Shown: one piece after another, positions 27,901 to 39,700 of the stretch
How positions within the stretch are numbered: the first letter of the stretch is position 1
Layout: each line of letters opens with the position of its first letter
Origin: Homalodisca vitripennis
Taxonomy: Eukaryota > Arthropoda > Insecta > Hemiptera > Cicadellidae
DNA length: 64,000 bases
Reading direction: 5' to 3'
Assembly (NCBI RefSeq): GCF_021130785.1
Contig: NC_060208.1
Span: 55,579,001 to 55,643,000, forward strand
Program-made: the position numbers and the translations under genes
Notes under the pieces: model-generated
Told to the model about the DNA's origin: nothing
Databases searched by the model: none
Seen by the model: the letters and a program-made list of their open reading frames with translations, nothing else

Positions 27901-30683
27901 CCATTTTTAAACTGTGGTTAATGCGTCGATAATCGCTTAAAGCCAGTTGCAGGGTTAAATGAAGTCAGTTGTTTTTAATACTGTAATTTATTTTGTCCCC
28001 GATAAGGAAAACTCGTCCAAAAATAGTGGCTTCTTGAGAAGCACCCAAACAACATACGTTTCACAGATAAAATAGTAGAGAAACAACATAAAACTCGTAT
28101 TTATTGATAGTTTAGATCCTATTGAATACAGCCGTCTGATTATTTGGCCAAAATAATCTTGTACTATATAAAATATTATCGAAATACGAAACGTCAAAAT
28201 TGGCGACGCTGGCACTTTATGCACTTTTCGTACCGTCAAAATTAGCGACGCTGTGGCACTCAAAGGGTTAAACAAACTCTTCAATAATATAAAGTTTTTA
28301 TTTTTGTGAGGCCTTTCGTACTCAATGAGTACATCTTTGGACTCACACATTCAGTTGTGTGAGTCCGAAGATGTACTCATTGAGTACGAAAGGACTCACA
28401 AAAATAAAAACTTTATATTATTGGAGAGTTTGTTTAAATTAATATATAATTTCCAATAAGACAAGAACTTCAAGAATGTTTATGTATATTTGTATTAGTT
28501 TCATTACTCCTTAATTGTGTAGATAAACCGTTCCTAAAAAGTGCTGAAAGGTTGATGAATGAGAGCATATAGAAATAAACCTACAGACAGACATGGATTA
28601 TTTGAACATTTAAGTATATTTTTATACTGGTATTTTTATTTCACTATATCTATTACTGTTCGATCCATCAATGATTTATGGTTATTCATTCACTTGTAGA
28701 AGTTGTATTGTTGACAATTTGTTACGTTCATAATTCTTAAATGTGAGTATTGGAATTTATCAATCTGTTTTATAACATTGTTTAATATTTAAATATAGCA
28801 AAACAGGTATTCTTGTTGTGAAAGTGGTGACAGTGACTAATAAAGACAACAAAGTCATCACTGGTAAAGTTGTCTTTTTGAGCACAGAAAAGAAGATGAT
28901 ACTGTTTTATAACATTTTTTAATGTTACAATATAGTCAAACAGATATTCTTGTTGTGAAGGTGGTGACAGTGACTAATGCAGACAACAAAGTCATCACTG
29001 GCAAAGTTGTCTCTTTGGGCACAGAAAAGAAGATGATACCAGCCAAAGTGGTCAGTGTGTCAGGCAACAACACAGCCTCTGGTGGCATCATTAACAATAA
29101 GGTTGTTCCGGCTAAGGTGAGTAAGGTTCATATTTTTTTTAATTGCTTACGGCACATGTATTTATCTTATAACGTACTGAGAATCTGGTTTGAATGTGAA
29201 GAGAGTGTGATTTGAATGTTAGGCTTCTTGTACTCAAGAGATTGCTCTTGTAAGAGACTAGCCAGTGAAATTACTTATATTTCTTCAAATCGAGTCTCAA
29301 TAGAATGTTAATTTGAGCATGAAGTTGCCAATTTATATAAGCTTATCTTGGAAAATCTTAGACAACATGGATTGTTTGTCATTGTATAAAATTACCAAGA
29401 AAGTTATCCAGGCTGATGATATGACTGGGCTTTTGTTTCAGGATCGTAACCCTTGTCTAATCACCATGATATAAAAATCCCACGCCTTTTGACCTTTGGT
29501 TAGCAATTCTAGGGTTAATTTCACAATCACTTGTTTGAAACCCAAATCCAGGATAGAATTCAGGAACAAATGGTTTCCTGTATATCCAACTAGGCCACTC
29601 TTAACCCATTGTCTGCTCTAATTGCTAACTACACCAGTTTGATTTTAAGGAGTTCACGTTGATGGTGGCCAGAACGTAGATAATTTTTAACCAAATCATG
29701 GCCATTTTAAAATGATTGAACCACAACTTCACAGAAGTTTGTGATATGGCTTCCTTCTGAAAGATTAAAAGCATATGTTTTCCTGAGGTTGAAACAAAAC
29801 TAGATGCAAATTCCCTGACCTTCATATTCCGTCATGTTTTGGAGAAAATATAAGACAAAGGTTTGACAAACATGCACTGAATACCGGCACATAAATATAT
29901 GAATGAGAGCTATTCTCGGTGCAAATAGGGTACAGAGATAATGCATGTGGAATCTGATAACAGTAGGCTGCTGTGGATATGGAGTAATGGTTGAATATAG
30001 GATACTTTTCAGACAGCCCTTCTGCACCTGTCCTTCCTGGACAGATTCAATTAAACAATGCCAAAAATGTAAGACTTTCCAAATAATCTGTTAGTAAATT
30101 ATTTTATTTCAGTATTTTATATATGACATCTAGCAAATTTGTTCATGAAACAAAATGCATTGCATTTATTCATCTTACAAATGTTCTATGGTGTGGAATT
30201 CAGAACTATCTTTACCATCATGGAATCATTCCGTAGTAATGTGCCAATGGTTGATAGTTTACAAGTTAACTTGGTTTTGATGCAAATGAGGAATTTAATA
30301 ACAGCAACTATTTCTCTACTTATAACCTTTCTAGACAGGTTAGGTTACTAGGAGATATTGTTTATTTAAAACAATTTAAGCTTTAAGCAATTTAAGCAAA
30401 ATTAATCTTTTTTCATTTCACTTAACCCATTGCAGATCACTGACGAGCCCAGCTCGTCACGCAGCGGCCGGGCCTAACGGCACGATGACGAGCTCAGGTC
30501 GCAAAAGCGGTCTGCTTTTAAATTTCCCTCCAAATAGTTCTATTAATGTCTGACAGATCGGCCGATCGTGTTCACTTGTCAACTAAGAATGTTTAACAAC
30601 GGTCTACGTTTAGAGTTTTCAAAAAGTTTTATAAATATCCTACAGATCGCAGTTGTATGTCGAAGTTGAAAAATCATTCATAT

Positions 30684-30737
<54 letters not shown>

Positions 30738-33700
30738 CCTTCTGAGGAAGAGGACACTTTGTCCCCCACTTAGTCCTAAAAGGACCTTTGCGCCTCCCTT
30801 ACTTTTATTTGTGCCCTCAAAAACCGAGGCTTTTGCAAAAACCAATCAAATTTAAGGGCTCCTGTTCTCTGATGTCCTTGGGGCTGAGGAGATATGCTCC
30901 CAAGTATCTTTTCCTAGTCTCTACGATGGCAGACAATCCAACCAAATGTGCTCTGCTGACTCCTCCTCCTCTCCACAGAGTCTACATTCGCTGCTCCTAC
31001 TAAGGCCTACCTTCACAAGGTGCTTCCTCAGAGGGCCATGTCCTGTCAACATTCCTAATATCAGTCTTATATCCTCCTTATTCTGGTCTAGGAGAGCTGT
31101 CCACCCTTTTGCATAAGGAGAGATAAACATTTTCGATATTCTTAAACCCGAGGCTCTGCTCCAATTCTGTATCTTGTCCTCTTTTCCCAATCTTTAACCA
31201 GAGCTTTAATGCTGGAGAAGGATATTCCACAACCTGGCTCAGGCCCCACCAATATGGATTCTGCTCCCTTTTTGGCGAGGATGTCCGCTTTTTCGTTTCC
31301 ATGAATTCCTTCATGACCCGGCACCCATCCGAGTGTTACTCTGTTATTTGTTGCTAGCTCTGCTAGGGCCTTCCTGCATTCCCAGACCGCTTTCGAATTA
31401 ATCGAACAGGTATCCAGTGCCTTCAGTGCAGCCTGACTATCAGAGAGTATAAGGTATGATAATCCTTTTGTCCCCAACTGTGTGAGTCTTCTAGAACATG
31501 AATCTATTGCCATGACCTCCGCCTGAAAAAACTGAGGCATGTCTTCCTAGGGGCACAGCTTGCTCTACTATTTGTGCAGACCTTTCTAATTCAAATTCAT
31601 TTTTCTGAAAGGGTCCTATTTCTTCCAACTCTTCTGCCAGGGACTCTCTGTAACCTCTCCAGTTGGTCGATTTAGGAACCCTGTGGGTCACGTATCTTTC
31701 CCCTATCTCCTCTATGTCGAACCTAATTGGACAGTGGTCCGATAGTGAGGCCTCCTTGGAGACGTGCCACCTTACTATATTTATGTTTTTGAGTCCTGTA
31801 GATAGGGTTATGTCCAGGACTTCTTTCCTATTTCTAGTTATAAAGGTTGGGCTTGACCCTCTATTCTCTAACACTAGATCATTGCTGAACATAAACTGTA
31901 GAAGTTCCTCACCTCTCTTGTTTGTGTTCGTACTTTCCCCAATACGTGTGGTGAGCATTGCAGTCGCAGCTGAGAAATGAGGGCCGAGCCTCTGTCTCTG
32001 CAGCTCTGCAATAGTCTTTCTAGTTCTTTTGGTGGCAGCTTGTTGACGGGTTGGGGAAGTAGGCTGAGGCTATAGTAACCTCTCTGTCCCCCTTGCAGTG
32101 AAGCCACCTTCACTGTAAGCCGCCCACCAGATCCCTTGTTATTAGATCTGTAATCGGAAAGACTGTTATTAGTTTTGAAGTTAGAATACAAGTTCTTGGG
32201 TTTTCAATTGTTCGATCATAAATGAGATTACCTACCTGAGTTGTCAGTCCTCTGATGCAACCTCTATTGATCCAAGGCTCCTGGATTAGGGCGATATCCA
32301 GGCCTGTTGAGATAAACCTTCTTCCCAAGATGTCAGTTGCGCCCTTTGCATGGTGTAGGTTTTATCTGTATTAGGCGCATACTTACGCCTTTTTCCCACC
32401 TCCCCCAGGTGGTCCATCCCCGTCTCTTCTTCTGGATTGCTTGGAGACTTTATCCCCTTTTCTTCCTCGAGCCGAGACGGATGGTCCTTTGAGCGAAGGT
32501 CCCTTCTTCAAGAAGAGAGAACAGGTGGGTCTTTCTTCTCTTCGACCGCTGCACTGGCTTGTGGAGTAGACCTTTTAGGTAAGGTATGTACAGATTGCTC
32601 TGACACCTTCGTGGCCTCCTCCACTTCCATCTCTTCAGCGGTCATTTTTTCTGTGGTGACCGTCTCAGATTTCTCTGTAGTCCCCTCTTCCCTTGTGGGT
32701 TGTTCTATGTTTCCTTGATGTTTTTTCTTCAGTCTAAGCTGAACTTTCCCAAACTTGTAGCCGATCCAAGGACCTTCCTTCTCAAGCTTGTTCGCTGTAG
32801 CGCAGTCAACTGCCAGGTGAGTAGGACAGACTTCCCCTCGTCGCTTCTCCGCAGAACATTCCATTCTCCGACAGATAGCTCTTTGTTTTGTCCTTTTAAG
32901 AGCTTCATTATCTTTTCGGTTGTATCAAGTATACTGTCAGGAAGATAGACAGTCGCGATTCTCGCACGAGGGATTTCTTCCTCTGGTACTATCCTTAGAC
33001 TGGCCTCTTCCAAGGCTTTAGGAGTCTTGCTTTCCTTTAAGCCATTCTGCTGTTTCCATGTTTTCGCAGGTGAAGATTAGAACCCCTGTCTCCTGTTGAT
33101 ACCGTAGAATCTTGGAGAGTAGGGACCCTCCTGTTCCTCCACGATAGCTTCCAGGATGAAGCTCTGGATCTTCTCCATCTGTTCGGTTGTGAGTAGGGTC
33201 TCGGGAAAATTGGAGTGCAAGACCCCTACCCTTATACCAGCTACCGCTTGTTTGTAGGAAGGTTTCTGGGTTGTCCAGATTGCTCCTTGCGTTCCCCTTG
33301 ATTTCCTTCGTTCTTTGTTTTCTTCCTCTGGTGGGCCTCCGGAGTGGATCCCATCAGAGTGAGGTCTTTTTCGGTTTCTTTCCCTCTTTTTGTTTGTTCA
33401 ATTTTTTATTTTCTTTCTTCTGGAATTGGTTTTAAGGCCAATTCCCTGGCTTCTTCTTGGGAATACCCTCTTTTTCGAACCAGACCATGCGTTTCCTGGC
33501 GGCTCCACATAACTTAGGCAGTGCTGGGAGCTGTCTCTCGACTTTTGCTCCCTCTTCCTTCTGGTGATCGCCCTCCAGTATCGCATCTTCTTCATCGGTT
33601 TCGACTCTAACCGAGTCGGAGGCTATTGGACTTCTACTAGGAAGTCCGCCTGTTTTTTTTGGGTTTGATCAGGATTGCTAGGGTCAGAGCCCATCATCAA

Positions 33701-36700
33701 TCCCTCTGTGTTTCGTGAATTTTCATCCCACATTTTGAGTGCTACAAGAGCTCTCTGGTTTTGTTTGTTTTTCTTTAAATTCTGTACTCATTGTGTTCCC
33801 ACGAGTAGCGGAGATCTAAAGGTCACCCCAAGCATTGTCCGCTCTACTTGGGAAGGCTAGGTTTAAACTGGAGGTCGCCAGGTATCCAGAGTTCGCATAT
33901 TTACGACCAAGCTCTCCCTTGATCACGCAGCCCTCGGCATATGCTGTTTCCACCTTGGCTTGGATTAACAGAAGGAAAATTAGAATTAGAATAGTTTAAG
34001 ATAGATTGTTGGGAAGATTACCCGACAGGTGAGAGTAGTGGGGAAAAGAAAGTTAAAAATTGGGATAGTTCAACAGAAAGCCCGCCAGATCAGCTCAGCC
34101 TGATCGGAAGTATAAAAGAAGACAAGATTTGGATCAGGCAGTTCCAGGTGCACGCGCACGAAAAGTACAGCACTCAAGAAGAGAGAAGTTTACTCATATG
34201 AGTTTACTCTCTGCTTTTTAGCGTTTCTGATTGGGTGTTTTCCTCAGTTGTTATTATAATACTTTTGAGGTTAGTGAAACAGAACTAAACGACGCAGACG
34301 TACATGTTAGCGGGTTTAGTCTAGACAATGGCCCGGATGTTGTAATCGCTTCGCTCGAGCCGCTTTATTTAGACTATGATTCAGACATCATCCCTGCCAC
34401 CCCGGAACCTTGCTCGCATGTTATAGTTCCTACATCATGGATACCTCAACAGGCCCATGTTCCATCTGAATTATACCTTCACAGCTGAATTTTCTAGTAT
34501 ACAATAGCGAGCGATACGATGTGGCGCACCATTGCGGTTCGTTCGGGGCCGCTGACCGTAAATTAATTCGTGCGCACTGGCGCCCGCGCGCCAAAACAAT
34601 ACGATCCGCAATGGGTTAATATTATATGAGGATAAAACTAAATAGTAAATTTGGGAGAGAAAACACAATGTGTAGAATTTTGCTAGGTAAAAATATTGTA
34701 TACTACAAAAATATTTTATTAAATAAGACTTATTAAAGTTGTATTAAATAACTGTAATATTTCATATTGTATTTAATATTAATGAGACTTGTACTAAATA
34801 AAAAGTTCATTCTTCTTCTTTGCCTGTCTTTGTCTTTGTTTCTTTGTCTTCAGTGTGATTTAGACTTACTTATTCTTCTATTTTATTTCTGATTTCTTCA
34901 ACAAAATCCTTTATAAACTGTCCTCACCTACAGCCTTTTTCAGTAATTCCTGTCTAATATTTGCCTTCAACCATCTCAACCCACTTGTAGTGCATCCTTC
35001 CTTGTGTCAGTTCCAATACTGGTGTCCACCTCAAAGTTTCTTTTCCTGGACCTTTGCGTCTTGCTGTGTTCCGTGAAATGTGATTGGCTGTCTCAGGTGG
35101 TCAGTATTGCAAACTCCAAACTCAAGCCAATCAGTGCGGGCAACAACAAGGAGGTGACAATCTACATCACAGGACTCGCTGGAGATAAAGTGCAGATAAG
35201 GGACTCTGGGCAGCTGACTACCAAACTTCAAATAGGGAGTAAGGTGCATGTTGTGCAGGTACGTGTGTTCTTGAAAAAAACAGTTAATCAAGGGTTCTGT
35301 TCTTTTCCTTGGTTCTTACTTCAATTTTTTAAAACATTAAAATAGGTACATGAAAATTGTTTAGCTTCACCAGTTGTGAGCGATCTATGCTGAATTCCAG
35401 ATATTTTAAACAGGAAAACAACAATGATAGAATAGTTCACTCCTTGGATGCTTTTTGGTATCACTCAGCCAAAGATAAAAACAGTTAACAATGTTCAATT
35501 TATATCTGGAATAAGTGAATATAGTACAAGCAGGGTATGTTTTCATGATCTATTCTGATTTATCAAACAACAAATTTTTGTAAATTGTTTATAGTTGCTG
35601 CCTGCTGGTGAAAGCAATCACAGACTTGTGGTGTGTCGTTTTGGACATTGGAAAGCGAGTGTGTCCGAGTGGAAATATGTGTTTATTTAAATTTATTATT
35701 GTTTATTGTTTGTTTAAGCCAAGGTTTATTGTATTTTTTAATGTAATTCTAATTTTGAATTTCGAAGAAATGGAATTATTTAATGTAAGTCAAATTGTTA
35801 GTTATGTAAGTTAAATTAAAGTGCTTTTTTGAAGTTAACCAGAAATAAGACTATAGATTCAAGATTATTTATTGACTATACACAATAAATGCAATGAGTC
35901 TCATCAGTGTAGAATACAATATTGAAAACTATTGTGAGGTGCTATGATAATTACAAGGGTAATTCTGAAAGTAAGGTCCGATTCGCATAACCAGACAAAC
36001 AGTAAGCGAGCAGCGAAATGCGCATACGCCCTGACTCCCGGCATGCATTGCGCAGAATGACGCCATTTGCAGTGAAATCATTGTAGTCTGCTGTTGTCTG
36101 TGCCTTTTTAAAATGTTTAAAACTATTGAACGTCCTGCCGACTGTGAAACACGGTTTTTGACAGCAAGGAACGTTTCAGCAGCAGATATTCATCAACAGA
36201 TAAGTGAAGTGTACGGTCCAAATGCAATGAGTGACAGCAAAGTGCGGAAGTGGGTGAGAGCTTTTAAAGATGGACGGGAAAATGTCCATGACAAACCACG
36301 ATCTGGTTGGCCGTCAGTGATCACCAAAGATTTGGTGAAAGCCGTTGATGAAAAAATTCGTGAAGATCGGCGATTCACTGTTTCTTCATTAGCAATAGAA
36401 TTTCCAAATGTGAGTAGAACTACATTGTTTAAAATTGTTTCTGAAATTTTGGATTTTCGCAAATTGTGCTTACGTTGGGTTCCCAGGCTGCTTACTGAGG
36501 AATACAAAAAAAGAAGAATGGGTATTGCTCTTGAATTTCCAATATCATCAGGAAGGTGATAACCTTTTAGACCACATTGTGACGGGTGACGAGGCATGGG
36601 TTTCCCACATAACTCCAGAAATGAAATGCCAGTCGATGGAGTGGCGTCATTCGACGTCACCGGTTAAAGTGAAAGCAAAACAAACATTGTCCACACGCAA

Positions 36701-39700
36701 GGTAATGGCGATAGTGTTTTGGGATAGACGTGGGATATTGCTAGTCGAGTTCATGAAGCGAGGAACAACAATTAATGCGTCCACTTATTGCAACACTCTG
36801 ACTACCTTAGACGAGCAATACAGAACAAGCGACGTAGCCTATTGACAGCTGGAGTTTTGTTGCTGCATGACAATGCCAGACCCCACCCTGCCAACCAAAC
36901 CCAAAATCTCATCAAATCGTTTGGTTGGAAACAGCTAGAACACCCGCCATACAGCCCAGACTTGGCGCCGAGCGACTTCCACTTGTTTCGCTACCTAAAA
37001 GAGTTCCTAGGCGGGAAGCGCTTCGACACTGATGACGAGGTGAAACAAGCAGTACAAGACTGGTTATCATCGCAGGCGGCCGACTTCTATGACACCGGGA
37101 TTCAAAAACTTGTAGATCGTTATGACAAGTGTTTACAAAAGTGGAAATTATGTAGAAAAATAGTGATTGATGTCAGGAATCAAATAAACAAGTTTTTTGA
37201 AAAAATCTGTTGTGGTTTTTTTTTTAAATAAAAAAAACGGACCTTACTTTCCGAAATACCCTTGTAGATTAAAGTAAAATTGCAATCAAAGTATTAAACT
37301 ATAAGTATAGTTAAAATTAGGCAGCATAAATAAGTCAAATAAAATAAATAATGTCATACAACAGGTAAAAAAAGTAATAAACAATAAAAAATCTCACAAG
37401 AATAAAAAAGAACTAGTCAAACATGCAAGTTATTAAAATTTAATAAAAAGTACTCAGCAGTACTTTAATAGGGTTGCTAACCAGAAAGACTTTGACTGAC
37501 TGTTTAAACCTGTACTCAGGTAGTTTTCTCATGCCTACTGGAAGAACATTGTAAAATTTTAGTGCATGACCTCAAAGCTTTTCAGCTTTTTTGAATATTT
37601 ATTATATTTAATAAGTAGGTTATTACTTTGCCTGGTGGTATAGTCATGCATATTATTACAAAGCATAAAACTGTTCACATGCTTTTTAACATAGATTAAA
37701 CAATTTAATATGTAGACAGAGTTACAGTGAGCATACTTACCTAACAAATAAATAAAGGCTTACAATGGTCTCTAGGCTTGGCTCCACATACCAATCAAAC
37801 CACCTTTTTCTGAAGTACTAATATCTTATTAACAGAGTGATGGTTACTCCACAGCATTATGCCATAAGATATATGGCTAAAGATGTGACCATAGTATACA
37901 GTGATAAGGATATTTTATAGTCACCTCTTCAACTTCACCTCTTAATAAAATAATTTCATTTCTTTGGTACTGTATTGATCATGCAATATTATGTCTGTAT
38001 TGCAAGTCATTTTAGTATGGCTGTATTAGAGATCAAAATATTGATGCAGCTTACCATATTGTAAAGTTTTAGTAATACCCATTAGTAGTACCCATTAGTC
38101 ATTAATCAAACGAAAACTGATCTTGAAAAAGTGTATGATGGGAAATACAGGGTGTAACTGAAATACACCGACAAACTTCAGGAGGTTGTTCCTGAGGTCA
38201 AAACGAACCAAAAAGTTCCTATAAATGTATGTCCTAAAAAATGCATCGTTTTCCGTCTGTCCGTCTGTTTGTGTTTATTACATTAAATTTTTTTTTCTAA
38301 ACAACCATTAAAGGTACAAAGTTAAAATTTTCAACATATGCTAATCTAGTAAAGATTGTCAATTTAAAAAAAAATTGAAAATTTTTACTCAACAAAATTC
38401 AAAATGGCGGCTAGTTAAAATCTTTGATGGTGAATTTCTCAAAAACTACTTCCTGTATAAAAAATTTATTAGAATATAAAAAAAATATAAATTTATTTAT
38501 AAAACGAACGGTACCTCATTTTTTGAAATCGCTCAAGAAATAAAAAAGTTATGGCATTTTCTTAACCTAGTAACATATCACATTTACAAGTTTTTTGTTT
38601 TGTTTCAAAAGTTAATGTAAGTATTTAGGCAGTATAAAAAATAAAACGATATTTTGGGTTAAAAAACTTTAAACATGATAATTATAATTAAAATTTTAAA
38701 AACGACATTGGTAACAAGCAATCTACATGGCTCAACTTTCATGTTTAAACAGCTGAATATGTTTTCATGTTGAGACACAGCTGATTAGAACAACAATGAA
38801 TTCAGATAAGTAAGTCTTTTCTTTGTTTATTTTTGACAAGATATGATCTGTTACTTTCACTTGTAGAAACATTATTAGTCGATAGTGCTCTTATTCTATT
38901 GAAGATGGCAGGTTACCCCATTTAGCCATCAAGCTGACATGATATTTATGTATGGAAAAGCTAACGGTAATAGTCGCCTATCATCCCGCCTGTATTTACG
39001 AATCATTTCCAAATCGACAAAAACCTACTCATTCAACATTTGCTGCTGTTTTCAACCGACTTCATGAGACTGGCACTTTGTTACCTTCTACTACAGACCG
39101 AGGTGTACAGAGGACAGCGTAGAACTCCTGATTTGGAAGAAAACATCTTACAGCGAGTAGAGGAAGATCCAGGCGTAAGTACTAGGCAGTTAGGAGCAAT
39201 ACTCAACGTAGACCACATGACAGTATGGCGAGTTCTACATGAGCAGATGTTATATCCGTACCATTATCAGCGTGTACAAGCCCTTGATCCAGCTGACTTT
39301 CCATTACGTTTTACAGTTTTGCCAATGGTTTTAATCAGCAAGCTAACAACCCTGGTTTTACATCATTAGTTGTGTATACAGATGAAGCTTGTTTTAATCG
39401 AGATGGAATAACCAACTACCACACAATATGCATCAATGGGCTGATGAAAACCCACAAGCCATTCATGAAGGGAGACATTAACAGCATTTAAAATATATGT
39501 TTGGGCAGGCATCATTGGAGACTGTTTATTAGGTCCTTTTGTATTACCTGACATACTAAATGGTGAAAACTACAGACATTTCTTACAACACGAATTGCCT
39601 GAAATTTTAGATGATGTTCCCTTGGGTGTGAGAGAGCACTGTTGGTTCATGCATGATGGAGCTCCCACGGCATTTCAGACTAGATGTCAGGCAATTTCTG

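Larger units (their letters stand above)
25108..28267. mobile_element. piggyBac-like (TTAA) element B, with element C nested inside
   Basis: TTAA lies at 25104-25107 and 28268-28271. The ends are CCCTTTGAGTGCCAC and its exact complement GTGGCACTCAAAGGG. Internal near-matches (agtgccacg, gtggcac and gacgctggcac) repeat the end motif. It contains a 40-bp inverted pair (25947-25990 and 27995-28030) and the complete element C. Excluding C it is about 1.38 kb and has no transposase-like ORF. Confidence 0.85.
30687..34193 (-). mobile_element. LINE retrotransposon (minus strand), reverse transcriptase deleted
   Basis: A poly-T run at 30687-30737 is the poly-A tail of a minus-strand element. It is flanked by TCATATGAG at 30678-30686 and 34194-34202, the target-site duplication. 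Reading 5' to 3' on the minus strand gives ORF1, an endonuclease, RNase H and a Cys/His motif. The homologous site in element E has the uninterrupted sequence. The family is RNase-H-bearing (I, R1 or Jockey-related groups); the exact clade is not decided. Confidence 0.82.
30426..34615. mobile_element. piggyBac-like (TTAA) element D, interrupted by a LINE
   Basis: TTAA lies at 30422-30425 and 34616-34619. The ends are CCCATTGCAGATC and the complement of GATCCGCAATGGG. A subterminal palindrome GACGAGCCCAGCTCGTC occurs on the left. A LINE occupies about 30687-34193. The left 260 bases and the right end match the oppositely oriented element E at 52437-53070. The interior right part keeps an acidic ORF stub. 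Confidence 0.8.

Noticed and set aside
28922..29215. Exon 4 starting at an ATG at 28922
   Set aside because: The ATG lies in the intron leader of the duplicated unit. The reading is better explained as an internal exon in phase with exons 3 and 5.
31663..31980. 105-codon + strand ORF (and similar at 32437-32948)
   Set aside because: They are opposite-strand shadows of the minus-strand LINE frames.
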